Shown one piece after another: positions 7,776 to 15,631 of a stretch of DNA of 25,670 nt (its first letter is position 1; each line of letters begins with the position of its first letter). The position numbers and the translations under genes were made by a program. The notes beneath the pieces were generated by a model. That model made no database searches, had not been told where the DNA came from, and saw nothing but the letters and a program-made list of their open reading frames with translations. The stretch covers positions 1 through 25,670 of the forward strand of contig JALURJ010000211.1 in the NCBI GenBank assembly GCA_027016915.1. Reading direction: 5' to 3'. Origin of the DNA: Desulfurococcales archaeon (GTDB lineage: Archaea; Thermoproteota; Thermoprotei_A; Sulfolobales; WAQK01).

Positions 7776-8692
7776 ACTCGCTTAGAATAGTGTTCCTCGG
7801 AACAGGGGCCGCTGTCCCCAGCAGGGATAGAAGTCTCCCGAGCCTAGCCATTCAGGCCGATGGAAGGATACTTCTCTTCGACGTCGGGGAAGGTGCTCAG
7901 CACAGGATGCTGCAAGCCGGCCTAAGTCCCCTCAAGGTAGTGGCGGTCTTCATAACCCACCTCCACGGAGACCACGTGTTCGGGCTTCCCGGCCTCCTCC
8001 AAACCATGGCGATGATGGGGCGCGAGGAGCCCCTCACCATATATGGGCCTCCCGGGCTTAAGGGTTTCGTTGAGGCGGCGCTCGAACTCTCCAGCCGTAG
8101 CCCCAGCAACCCAAGGTTCAAGGTAAAACTCATCCTCGGAGAGGATCTGCGCTACGACTCAGAGGACTATGTTGTGGAGTCGTTTCCTGTGGAGCACTCT
8201 CCCGGCTCGCTGGGCTACGTCTTCCGTGAACGTGATAAGCCGGGCCGTGTGAACTTAGATCGGCTTAGAAAGCTAGGGCTGGAGCCTGGCCCCTACCTTA
8301 GAGTCCTCAAGGGAGGCAGACCCGTTAGGGTGTCTGGGAAGCTTGTCAAACCTGAGGACGTTCTGGGCCCTCCTAGAAGGGGGCGCGTAGTGGTCTATAC
8401 GGGCGACACGCTCCCCTCCGAGAGGGTCGTAGAGGTTTCGAGAGGCGCTGACGTGCTGATACATGAGGCCACGTTTACTCATGAGTTAGCTGATGAGGCC
8501 CACGAGAAGGGTCATGCCACAGCTAAGGAGGCGGCGGAAACCGCTTTAGAAGCCGGTGTCTCGCTTCTTATTCTCACACATATTAGTGCCAGGTACCGGG
8601 ATCCCAGCCAACTATATGTGGAGGCCTCCAGGATCTTTCCCTTCACACTGGTTGCCCACGACTTGATGTTCCTGGCCCTGAGGCTCAGCTAG
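7772..8692 (+). CDS. rnz: Ribonuclease Z (tRNA 3'-end endonuclease)
   Basis: This metallo-beta-lactamase-fold endonuclease removes the 3' trailer from tRNA precursors. The 306-aa protein is the short tRNase Z form. Key motifs are FLGTGAAVPS (residues 8-17), the zinc-binding ITHLHGDHVFGLPG (61-74, HxHxDH), the VVYTGDT aspartate motif, HEATF, and the terminal GHATAKEAAE plus LTHISARY metal ligands. The ATG overlaps the upstream stop by 4 nt. Its end overlaps the convergent permease gene by 8 bp. Together with the CCA-adding enzyme further along, the window supplies two consecutive steps of tRNA 3'-end maturation. Confidence 0.95.
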   Translation: MNSLRIVFLGTGAAVPSRDRSLPSLAIQADGRILLFDVGEGAQHRMLQAGLSPLKVVAVFITHLHGDHVFGLPGLLQTMAMMGREEPLTIYGPPGLKGFVEAALELSSRSPSNPRFKVKLILGEDLRYDSEDYVVESFPVEHSPGSLGYVFRERDKPGRVNLDRLRKLGLEPGPYLRVLKGGRPVRVSGKLVKPEDVLGPPRRGRVVVYTGDTLPSERVVEVSRGADVLIHEATFTHELADEAHEKGHATAKEAAETALEAGVSLLILTHISARYRDPSQLYVEASRIFPFTLVAHDLMFLALRLS

Positions 8693-9533
8693 TCATCCTG
8701 GATGGTCTAAGTGCATCGTTTAGTGCGTCTCCTATGAGGTTGAAGGCCAGCACTGCTATTAGTATCATTGTTCCGGGGAACAGCGACGCCCAGGGAGCTA
8801 TCATAAGATAGTGTCTACTGGAGCTCACCATGGCGCCCCACTCTGGGGTAGGCGGCTGTGCCCCCAGGCCTAGGAAGCTCAGTGCCGAGGCTATTAGAAT
8901 GCTGTTGGCTATATTGAAGGTTGAGAGGACCATCACTTCGGGGATCACGTTGAGGAATATGTGGTCCTTTATTATGGCTAGGTGGGAGGCGCCCATTATC
9001 CTCGCCGCTTCCACGTACTCGAGGTTTTTGACCGAGAGAACTATGCCTCTAACAGTACGTGCATAGACGGGAATCAGGAATATAGCAACAGCGATCATGG
9101 CGTTCATCAGGCTGGGTCCGAGGATGGACACTATTGCCAAAGCTAGAAGGTAGCCTGGGAACGCCAGGAGGATATCCATAGCCCTCATAATGGTGTTGTC
9201 GGGCAGCCCGCCGAAATAGCCCGAGACTAGTCCTAGCGGCACCCCTACCGCCGTTGCCAGTGCCACCGTTACCAGTCCAACCATCAGTGATATCCTTGCG
9301 CCGTACACCACTCTGGAGAACACGTCCCTCCCGAACTCATCTGTACCCATAGGGTGCTCCCATGAGGGGGGCTTAAGCCTGTTAATTATATCCTGTTCCA
9401 GCGGGTCGTGTGGGGCTAGATAGTCCGCCAGGACAGCCATCCCAACAATTATGCTTAGAAGCACCAGTCCCACGACGCCGCTCTTGTTTTGGAGGAATCT
9501 TCGAAGTATTCTACGCTTCAGCGAGACACTCAT
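8685..9533 (-). CDS. Peptide ABC transporter permease, DppC/OppC type
   Basis: Integral membrane permease of a dipeptide/oligopeptide-type importer (BPD_transp_1 fold), 282 aa, which is normal for the family. Several hydrophobic helices are evident, beginning with GVVGLVLLSIIVGMAVLADYLAP. The N-terminal OppC_N region carries the family signature HPMGTDEFGRDVFSRVVYGARISL, and the ATPase-contacting EAA loop reads EAARIMGASHLAIIKDHIF. The ATG at 9533 lies 6 nt after the OppB-type permease stop, and the stop codon itself sits in a GGTGAGG Shine-Dalgarno sequence, so the two permeases are translationally coupled. It should pair with the upstream permease and the two ATPases encoded divergently at 12427-14388. 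Confidence 0.93.
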   Translation of the reverse strand: MSVSLKRRILRRFLQNKSGVVGLVLLSIIVGMAVLADYLAPHDPLEQDIINRLKPPSWEHPMGTDEFGRDVFSRVVYGARISLMVGLVTVALATAVGVPLGLVSGYFGGLPDNTIMRAMDILLAFPGYLLALAIVSILGPSLMNAMIAVAIFLIPVYARTVRGIVLSVKNLEYVEAARIMGASHLAIIKDHIFLNVIPEVMVLSTFNIANSILIASALSFLGLGAQPPTPEWGAMVSSSRHYLMIAPWASLFPGTMILIAVLAFNLIGDALNDALRPSRMTS

Positions 9534-9539
9534 AGTGCC

Positions 9540-10493
9540 TCACCTTAGCTCCACCCGTGGGTCGATTACGGCGTAGAGTACGTCGACAACCAGGTTTATC
9601 ACAATGAAGATGACTGTGTAAACTAGGACTATGCCCTGGACCAGTGGGAAGTCTCGCGAAATAATAGCGTCTACCAGTTGCTTCCCTATGCCGGGCCACG
9701 CAAAGATGGTCTCTACAATTACGGCTCCGCCCATAAGAAATCCGAACTGTATCCCAATTACCGTTACTATAGGTATTAACGCGTTTCTGAGGCCGTGCCT
9801 CATCAGCACCACGTTCTGGGGAAGCCCCTTAGAGCGTGCATAGGTTATGTAGAGGGATTCAAGCACCTTAACCATGGAGGTTCTGGTTAGCCTGGCGAGC
9901 AGGCCTGCGGAGTAGGCTCCGAGGGTTATGGCTGGCATGAGTATAGATTTAAACCCTTCCCAGGAGTAGACGGGGCCTAGCCTCCCGACGGTCGGCAGCC
10001 ATTCCAGTTTAAGTCCGAAGATGTATATGAGTATGAGACCGATCAGGAACTGGGGTATGGAGGCCCCCAGTAGGCTCAGAATAATAGTTGCCGTGTCTAT
10101 AGCCGTGCCCTTCCTATAGGCTGCTATTGTTCCAAGCCCAATTCCGAAAGCTACGGCGAAAATCATGCTAATGACTGCGAGTTCAAACGTCTTGGGGAGC
10201 GTGGAGCTTATGACTTCTGCCACGCTTTTCCCTGTCCTTATGGACACGCCTAGGTCTCCGCGAAGCGTTCTGAGGAGCCACCTGGCATACTGTATGGGTA
10301 TAGGGTCGTACCATCCTAGCTCTCTTTTTATTCTTTCTATATCTTCGGGCGACGCGTTCAGGCCGGCTATAGCCCTGATAGGATCGCCTGGTATGAGGTG
10401 GATCATGAAGAACACTATGAAGGTTATAGCCAGCATTGTTGGGATGATCATGATAAGCCTGTAGGCCAGGTATCTTAGGACGCCGGCCCTCAT
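9540..10493 (-). CDS. Peptide ABC transporter permease, DppB/OppB type
   Basis: This 317-aa permease is the partner of the DppC-type subunit. It opens with a membrane helix (RYLAYRLIMIIPTMLAITFI), has the family periplasmic-side motif PGDPIRAIAG, several further hydrophobic helices, and the EAA-type cytoplasmic loop (YITYARSKGLPQNVVLMRHGLRNALIP) that contacts an ATPase. The ATG at 10493 is the first good start. A 61-nt gap separates it from the binding-protein gene; on the coding strand this gap has a run of six T residues near 10519-10525, which could partially terminate transcription and give more binding protein than permease. Substrate class is inferred from family only. Confidence 0.93.
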   Translation of the reverse strand: MRAGVLRYLAYRLIMIIPTMLAITFIVFFMIHLIPGDPIRAIAGLNASPEDIERIKRELGWYDPIPIQYARWLLRTLRGDLGVSIRTGKSVAEVISSTLPKTFELAVISMIFAVAFGIGLGTIAAYRKGTAIDTATIILSLLGASIPQFLIGLILIYIFGLKLEWLPTVGRLGPVYSWEGFKSILMPAITLGAYSAGLLARLTRTSMVKVLESLYITYARSKGLPQNVVLMRHGLRNALIPIVTVIGIQFGFLMGGAVIVETIFAWPGIGKQLVDAIISRDFPLVQGIVLVYTVIFIVINLVVDVLYAVIDPRVELR

Positions 10494-10554
10494 GGGCTGA
10501 CACCTTATTAGGGTGGTAAAAAATGGGTTGTCTACTTCATATGGTCGTCCCCTA

Positions 10555-12225
10555 CTACTTTTCTATGTACACGAACGCGTAGTCGTGTTTAGCCGGGTTG
10601 TGGACGTAGCCTTTGACGTAGTCCTTCATTGCCACTATGGAGTTGGCGCTGTAGAAGAATATCCAGTAGCAGTCATCCACAATGATCCTCTGAGCCTCCT
10701 CGGCATACTGTTTTCTCAGCTCGGGGTCAGGTGTCACCATAACCTTTTCTATCAGCTTGTCAACCTCGCTGTTATTGTAGAGGCCCACGTTGGCCCAGCC
10801 GTCGGACTTAAACAGATACGGCAGGTAGTCGTCGGGGTCCGGGCTGCCAGCCATCCACCATATATAGGCTGCCTCGAAGTCGTGGCTGACAAGTTTATCT
10901 ACCCACGTCCCGTACTCCAGCACCTGTAGCTTAGCGTCGACTCCTATGCGTCTCCAGTATTCCTGGATGGCCTGCATCAGCTCCTCGGCTTCCTTGCCCT
11001 GCTGCAGTATAACCGTGAAGCTGAACGGCTTGCCGTCCTTGTCTAGGATCCCGTCGCCATCCGTGTCTTTCCACCCGGCCTCCTCTAGCAGCCTCTTCGC
11101 CTTTTCAGGGTCGTATTCAAACTTGTTCACCGTGGTGGCGTAGGCCCACGACGAGGGGGGTATGGGTGCATAGCTTCTTGTGGCTATACCCTTGAACAGG
11201 GTCTCGACTATAGCGTCTTTATCTATAGCGTAGTTGAGGGCCTGTCTAACCCTCTTGTCCTTAAAGAACTCGTGCTGCATGTTGAACACGACGCCGTATA
11301 TGGTGTAGCCCGGCGCCTTGTAAACGACTACGCCGGGCGTTTTCTCCAGCCTCTCGAGGTCGTCCTTAGAAACGGCATAGATCACGTCGACATCCCCCGC
11401 AAGTAGGGCTGAAACCTGGACACTGCTCTCGGGCACGGGTCTTATTATCACCTTTTCTATGCAGGGCCTCCCTCTCCAGTACTCGTCGAACCTTTCCAGC
11501 ACAACCCTGTCGCCGGGAACCCACTCGACGAACTTGAAGGGGCCGGTCCCCACCGGGTGCTTCATGAACTCTTCACCGTACTTCTTGACGGCGGTTGGGC
11601 TAACTATCATTGCACGGGTATCCCTGACAACTTGGGCTATGAAGCCTGCGGACGGTTTTTTGAGTATAAACTTCACAGTGTAGTCGTCAACGATCTCTAT
11701 TTTGTCTATTATCCCTCTGAATAGTTCCCCTCCTGGCGACTTGGTCTCCGGGTCCATAACTCTTTCGAAGGTGAACTTAACGGCCGTGGCGTTGAACGGT
11801 GTGCCGTCGTGGAACTTAACTCCCTTTCTCAGGTAGAAGGTCCACTCCTTAGCGTCTTCCGAGGCCTCCCACTTCACGGCGAGGCCGGGCACGAAGTTGC
11901 CCTTCTCATCTATATCTACTAGGAACTCGAAGATAAGCTCAGCCACCTGGTAGGTCGGCACATCTGTTATTAGGGCTGGGTCAAGCCTTAGAACGTCCGC
12001 TATATTCGCTATTCTAAGGGTTCCTCCCTCCTTGGGGCAGAGTCTTACAGCCCCAGTGGTGGTTGTGGTGGTCGTGGTTTTCGCGGGGGTGGTTGTAGTA
12101 GTGGTGGTCGTGGTAGTGGTTGTGGTGGTTTCGACGGGTTTTCCCCTTTCGGTCGCTACGAGATACATCCCTATTGCTGCTATGATTATCACTATTACTA
12201 TTGCACCTATGAGCTTGGGGGACAC
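10555..12225 (-). CDS. Peptide ABC transporter substrate-binding protein, membrane-anchored with Thr-rich linker
   Basis: Extracytoplasmic solute-binding protein of family 5 (SBP_bac_5), 556 aa. An N-terminal hydrophobic segment (about residues 5-23, KLIGAIVIVIIIAAIGMYLV) anchors the protein or acts as signal. It is followed by a Thr-rich linker of 14 Thr, Pro-Ala-Lys and 8 Thr, then the globular domain starting near CPKEGGTLRIAN. Typical family 5 segments include WTFYLRKGVKFHDGTPFNATAV and VRQALNYAIDKDAI. Such Thr-rich linkers in archaeal binding proteins are often O-glycosylated stalks between the membrane anchor and ligand domain. The start is GTG at 12225, about 36 bp downstream of a TATA-like element flanked by an inverted repeat. 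It is first gene of the minus-strand transporter unit. Confidence 0.93.
   Translation of the reverse strand: MSPKLIGAIVIVIIIAAIGMYLVATERGKPVETTTTTTTTTTTTTTPAKTTTTTTTTGAVRLCPKEGGTLRIANIADVLRLDPALITDVPTYQVAELIFEFLVDIDEKGNFVPGLAVKWEASEDAKEWTFYLRKGVKFHDGTPFNATAVKFTFERVMDPETKSPGGELFRGIIDKIEIVDDYTVKFILKKPSAGFIAQVVRDTRAMIVSPTAVKKYGEEFMKHPVGTGPFKFVEWVPGDRVVLERFDEYWRGRPCIEKVIIRPVPESSVQVSALLAGDVDVIYAVSKDDLERLEKTPGVVVYKAPGYTIYGVVFNMQHEFFKDKRVRQALNYAIDKDAIVETLFKGIATRSYAPIPPSSWAYATTVNKFEYDPEKAKRLLEEAGWKDTDGDGILDKDGKPFSFTVILQQGKEAEELMQAIQEYWRRIGVDAKLQVLEYGTWVDKLVSHDFEAAYIWWMAGSPDPDDYLPYLFKSDGWANVGLYNNSEVDKLIEKVMVTPDPELRKQYAEEAQRIIVDDCYWIFFYSANSIVAMKDYVKGYVHNPAKHDYAFVYIEK
12055..12129 (-). repeat. Low-complexity ACN tract encoding the Thr-rich linker
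   Basis: These 75 nt encode 14 Thr (12088-12129), Pro-Ala-Lys (12079-12087) and 8 Thr (12055-12078). All four Thr codons (ACC, ACA, ACT, ACG) are mixed, so the DNA is not a perfect trinucleotide microsatellite. The protein sequence, not the DNA repeat, appears to be what is kept. Confidence 0.85.
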
Positions 12226-12426
12226 CTTTATCCCCCCAAACCCAGTAAACGAACTTATTTAAAAATGTTATGCATTCGTTTGAACTATGCGAGCATCTAC
12301 AAATACGTACTCTAATACCATGTAGATAGGATTGATATTTCTATCTATATAGATTTCTGGTGAAAACACTAATATTTAAGTAAAAGAGATACTGCTAGTT
12401 TGGTCCGGGAGTGGAGCGGAGGGGCC
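12226..12426. promoter_or_regulatory. Divergent control region of the peptide ABC transporter, dyad-rich
   Basis: This 201-bp AT-rich gap separates the binding-protein gene (minus) from the ATPase genes (plus). For the minus gene a TATA-like TTTTTAAATA (about 12256-12265, minus reading) is framed by the inverted repeat AAACGAA (12247-12253) and TTCGTTT (12275-12281). Centrally, TAGATAG (12323-12329) and CTATCTA (12341-12347) form a 7-bp inverted repeat with an 11-bp spacer, overlapped by the perfect palindrome ATCTATATAGAT (12343-12354). For the plus genes AATATTTAA (12371-12379) is a TATA candidate about 50 bp before the ATG. The sequences are seen; regulator binding is inference. Confidence 0.6.
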
Positions 12427-13428
12427 ATGGGCCTCCATGTACAGGATAGGAGTGTGCAACCGGGCATAGGCAACGTTCTTGAGGTAGAGAATCTGCGAAT
12501 ATACTATTACACAGATATAGGCGTTGTAAGGGCGGTTGACGGTGTTTCGTTCAGCATAGGTAGAGGGGAGATTCTGGGTGTGGTTGGGGAGAGCGGTAGT
12601 GGGAAAAGCACCCTGGGGCTAGCCATAGGACGGCTTCTGCCTAACAACGCCCGGATTGTGGATGGAAGAATAGTGTTCGACGGTAGAGACATAACTAGGA
12701 TCAGTGAGGACGAGCTCAGAAAAATCAGGGGCAAAGAGCTAGCATACATATTCCAGGATCCCCACAGGTCGCTGAACCCCGTGATGGTGGTGGGAGACCA
12801 GGCTGGCGAGGTCCTATACTACCAGTTCAACGTGAGGTCCAAACACACAATACTTGCACGGGTTATTGAGGCCTTCAGAAAGGTGCGTATCTCCGACGCT
12901 GATAAGAGGTACCACTCCTATCCACACGAGCTGAGCGGGGGAATGAAGCAGCGAGTAGTCATAGCCACAGCTCTGATAGGCAGACCTAAACTCATAGTAG
13001 CAGATGAGCCGACATCCGCGCTCGACGTCACCATACAAAGACAGCTCATCAACCTCCTCATGGATATAAGGGAGGAGTATGGCACCTCCATCATGCTGAT
13101 ATCCCACGACCTGGGAGTGGTATCCGAGCTTTCTGACTCCGTATCAGTGATGTATGCTGGTAAAATAGTGGAGCTGGGAAGAGCGGATGCGGTCACCGAG
13201 GATCCGCTGCACCCCTACACCCAGGCGCTAGTGAGGTCGGTGCCAAGGATAGACGAGGCGGTCGAGAGCCTATATTCAATACCAGGGTCTCCCCCCAACC
13301 TGGCTAACCCTCCCGCGGGGTGTAGGTTCCACCCACGCTGCCCCTATGCCAGGGAGATCTGCTCACGTGAGGAGCCGCCTTTCAGGAAGATTGGCGATAG
13401 ATACGTTGCGTGCCACCTGGCGGGGTGA
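12427..13428 (+). CDS. Peptide ABC transporter ATP-binding protein, DppD/OppD type
   Basis: First ATPase subunit of the importer, 333 aa from the preferred ATG. It contains Walker A GESGSGKS (residues 54-61), a Q-loop AYIFQDP, the signature LSGGMKQR, Walker B LIVADEPTSALD, and the H-loop LISHDLG. The C-terminal oligopeptide-transporter extension has its cysteine-containing motif CRFHPRCPYAREIC. An in-frame TTG at 12400 would add 9 residues, but ATG 12427 has a purine-rich GGAGGGG just upstream and lies about 50 bp after a TATA-like element. The stop is 6 nt before the next ATPase gene. It is transcribed away from its permeases, an uncommon but functional split-operon layout. Confidence 0.93.
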   Translation: MGLHVQDRSVQPGIGNVLEVENLRIYYYTDIGVVRAVDGVSFSIGRGEILGVVGESGSGKSTLGLAIGRLLPNNARIVDGRIVFDGRDITRISEDELRKIRGKELAYIFQDPHRSLNPVMVVGDQAGEVLYYQFNVRSKHTILARVIEAFRKVRISDADKRYHSYPHELSGGMKQRVVIATALIGRPKLIVADEPTSALDVTIQRQLINLLMDIREEYGTSIMLISHDLGVVSELSDSVSVMYAGKIVELGRADAVTEDPLHPYTQALVRSVPRIDEAVESLYSIPGSPPNLANPPAGCRFHPRCPYAREICSREEPPFRKIGDRYVACHLAG

Positions 13429-13434
13429 AACACT

Positions 13435-14388
13435 GTGCCTCTGCTAGAGGTTATAGACCTGTACAAGTACTTCACAATCAAGCAGGGATTACTGGCTAAA
13501 CCGGTGATACTGAGAGCCGTTGACGGGGTCTCCTTCAACATAGAGGAGGGCGAAACGCTAGGACTTGTCGGCGAAAGCGGCAGCGGCAAAACCACGGTAG
13601 GCAAGCTGGTCCTGCGGCTAATAGAGCCCACTAGGGTGAAAAAGCTTGAATTTATGGGGGTGGATCTAACCAGGATTGACGACCGCGGGCTAAGGAAAAT
13701 AAGAAGATACATGTCGGTAGTGTACCAGAACCCATCCTCCTCCCTCAACCCGTGGTGGACCGTGGGGAAAATCATAGAGGAACCACTAGTACGGCAAGGA
13801 TACGGCGACCCTGACGAGAGAAGGGAACTTGTCGAAGCAATCATGGAAAGGGTGGGTTTACCGCTGGAGCTGTACAACAGGTATCCGGGGGAGCTCAGCG
13901 GAGGACAGCAGCAAAGGGTGGCCATCGCGCGAGCACTAATAACTAAGCCAAAATTCATGGTTGCCGACGAGCCCACCTCGTCGCTTGATGCCTCAGTCAG
14001 GGCATCGATACTGAACCTGATGAAAGAGCTGCAAAGAGAGTTTAACATTAGCTATCTTTTCATAAGCCATGACCTGGCGACGATTAGGTACATTGCAGAC
14101 AAGGTGGCTGTAATGTACATGGGCGAAATAGTCGAGCTCGGCCGTGTGGATACTGTTCTGAGGGAGCCGCTTCACCCCTACACGCAGGGGTTGTTGAAAT
14201 CGGTCCCAAAAATCGGTAAGAAGGGCGAAAGGTTCGAGATAAAAGGGGAGATACCTAGTCTCACTATAGAGTACAAGCACTGCAAATTCAGTAGCCGTTG
14301 CCCCTTCGCTTTTGAAAAATGCAGAGCCGGGAGACCCGGTTTAAAACGGGTAGGCGACAGGCTTGTCGCCTGCTTCCTCTACGACTGA
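13435..14388 (+). CDS. Peptide ABC transporter ATP-binding protein, DppF/OppF type
   Basis: Second ATPase subunit, 317 aa. It carries Walker A GESGSGKT (residues 46-53), a Q-loop VVYQNP, signature LSGGQQQR, Walker B FMVADEPTSSLD and H-loop FISHDLA, and ends with the oligopeptide family Cys motif CKFSSRCPFAFEKC. The start is GTG at 13435 with a GGGGTGA Shine-Dalgarno formed by the end of the upstream gene, so the two ATPases are coupled and likely heterodimerise on the DppB/DppC-type permeases. The DUF1028 gene follows 78 nt later with its own promoter-like element. Confidence 0.94.
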   Translation: MPLLEVIDLYKYFTIKQGLLAKPVILRAVDGVSFNIEEGETLGLVGESGSGKTTVGKLVLRLIEPTRVKKLEFMGVDLTRIDDRGLRKIRRYMSVVYQNPSSSLNPWWTVGKIIEEPLVRQGYGDPDERRELVEAIMERVGLPLELYNRYPGELSGGQQQRVAIARALITKPKFMVADEPTSSLDASVRASILNLMKELQREFNISYLFISHDLATIRYIADKVAVMYMGEIVELGRVDTVLREPLHPYTQGLLKSVPKIGKKGERFEIKGEIPSLTIEYKHCKFSSRCPFAFEKCRAGRPGLKRVGDRLVACFLYD

Positions 14389-14420
14389 CCCTTGGTGCAT
14401 CGTTAACACACTCCGATAAT

Positions 14421-14430
14421 GTTTTATAAT
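14421..14430 (+). promoter_or_regulatory. TATA-like promoter of the DUF1028 gene
   Basis: GTTTTATAAT lies about 37-46 bp upstream of the ATG at 14467 in the 78-bp gap after the OppF-type gene. The spacing would give a leader of roughly 10-15 nt containing a GAGGG Shine-Dalgarno-like sequence. The gene may thus be transcribed separately from, or in addition to, the ATPase operon. Confidence 0.45.
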
Positions 14431-14466
14431 ATTCTTTATCCTTATGTCCAGCCTGAGGGATAGCAT

Positions 14467-15141
14467 ATGAAGGGGTATCTTTTAGTTGGAACGTTCTCCA
14501 TAGTGGCTAGAGACCCGGAAACCGGGGATTTCGGAGTAGCGGTCTCTACGGCAGCGCCGGCGGTCGGCGCACTAGCACCCCACGCCGCCCCAGAGCTGGC
14601 CGCCGTTTCAACCCAGTCCTTTGTAAACGTCAATCTAGGACGCCTGGCACTGCGCTTAGTGGATGCTGGCTTAAGGATAGATACTGCGCTAGAGGCACTG
14701 CTGAAGGAGGATCCCCACAGGGACTGGCGTCAAGTCATCGGAATAGACAAGCATACGACCTTCGCTTTCAGCGGTAAGAGCTGCGTCGAATGGTTCGGTC
14801 ACATAGAGGAGAAGGACTTCGTGGTTGCAGGCAATATGCTGGCAGGCCCCCAGGTGCTCGAAGCCATGGTCGAAGCCTACAAGGCTAACAGAAACGTCGA
14901 GTTCCCACTCAGGCTCATCAAGACGCTTAAGGCTGGCGAAGAGGCGGGCGGCGATAAGAGGGGCAAGCAGTCAGCAGCTCTTCTCATAGCCTCAACCAAG
15001 CCGCGCTGGGAGTACAATTTGAGGGTTGACGACCACCCCAACCCAATAGACGAGCTCCTGAGGATCTACGAGGTGACCAAGAAGAAGATTACTGAGTTCG
15101 AGCAGCAGCACGGTGAACTTATGAAGATTATTAGGCTCTAA
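14467..15141 (+). CDS. DUF1028 family protein, putative Ntn-hydrolase-like enzyme
   Basis: The 224-aa sequence matches the DUF1028 family, assigned by fold to the N-terminal nucleophile hydrolases and of unknown substrate. Family-typical blocks are GTFSIVARDPETGDFGVAV (residues 8-26), VSTQSFVNVNLG, a DPHRDWRQVIGID segment and AGNMLAGPQVLEAM. Most family members I recall start directly at (M)TFSIVA. Here eight residues precede Thr9, so Thr9 could become the N-terminal nucleophile only after removal of MKGYLLVG by processing; no better internal start codon is visible. The C-terminal tail (about 185-224) is extended, charged and helix-like. It sits directly behind the peptide transporter ATPases, which suggests, without proof, action on imported peptides or related amides. 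Confidence 0.85.
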   Translation: MKGYLLVGTFSIVARDPETGDFGVAVSTAAPAVGALAPHAAPELAAVSTQSFVNVNLGRLALRLVDAGLRIDTALEALLKEDPHRDWRQVIGIDKHTTFAFSGKSCVEWFGHIEEKDFVVAGNMLAGPQVLEAMVEAYKANRNVEFPLRLIKTLKAGEEAGGDKRGKQSAALLIASTKPRWEYNLRVDDHPNPIDELLRIYEVTKKKITEFEQQHGELMKIIRL

Positions 15142-15151
15142 AATAAATACT

Positions 15152-15190
15152 AAATGTTTCATCTTTTCTCCAGACAAGCACTAAACATTT
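15152..15190. terminator. Inverted repeat between convergent genes, possible bidirectional terminator
   Basis: AAATGTTT (15152-15159) and AAACATTT (15183-15190) form an 8-bp perfect inverted repeat with a 23-nt spacer. It fills nearly all of the 49-bp gap between the convergent DUF1028 and UPF0201 genes. T-rich stretches occur on both strands (TTTCATCTTTTCTCC on plus). Archaeal termination mainly needs T tracts, so the hairpin may or may not matter. Confidence 0.35.
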
Positions 15191-15631
15191 TTAGACGGTA
15201 TCACGAGGAACATCTCTTTCCCAGAGGGGCCTCCCTCTGCTGGTCTTGGGGGCGAGCCAGTCTATCAGCTCGCCCGGACTGCTCGTCTCTATGATGAATG
15301 TTATTGCGCCGAGGGGGGACTCGTGGTCGGCGTCGACGAACGACACGTGGCCCATGTAGGCTGCCTGCTTGTTCAGCTTGAAGATGACCAGGTTCCCGCC
15401 GGTGCCCCTCCTAAGGTATTTCCGGGCTGCGTCCAGTATCCTCTCCCTCCTAAGCAGGTTGTGGAGCTTCCTGAGGCTCCTGTAGGTGTGGCTCTCAGCA
15501 ACCAGGAGGCGCCTCTCACCATACTCCACGATCTCCATGGTAAGGGGGTCGAACACGTTGAGCACCGCACGCCTGACCTTCTCCTCGTCCTCCGTTGGAC
15601 GTATCTCCGCCTCAACCTTTATCCTGGGCAT
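15191..15631 (-). CDS. UPF0201 family protein
   Basis: A 146-aa archaeal protein of unknown function. The opening RIKVEAEIRPTEDEEKVRRAV and the overall size are typical of UPF0201 (COG1931 as I recall it). It is alpha/beta in appearance, basic in the middle (RSLRKLHNLLRRERI), with no Cys motif, signal or membrane segment. A nucleic-acid or nucleotide-related role is only a guess. It overlaps the upstream UPF0200 kinase-like gene by 20 nt, and in some archaea (for example the Archaeoglobus UPF0200/UPF0201 protein) the two are fused into one polypeptide. This implies that the products work together. The start is ATG at 15631. Confidence 0.85.
   Translation of the reverse strand: MPRIKVEAEIRPTEDEEKVRRAVLNVFDPLTMEIVEYGERRLLVAESHTYRSLRKLHNLLRRERILDAARKYLRRGTGGNLVIFKLNKQAAYMGHVSFVDADHESPLGAITFIIETSSPGELIDWLAPKTSRGRPLWERDVPRDTV

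Noticed and set aside
12055..12129. Trinucleotide microsatellite or short tandem repeat array
   Set aside because: The units are not identical at DNA level; it is a coding poly-Thr stretch within the binding protein.
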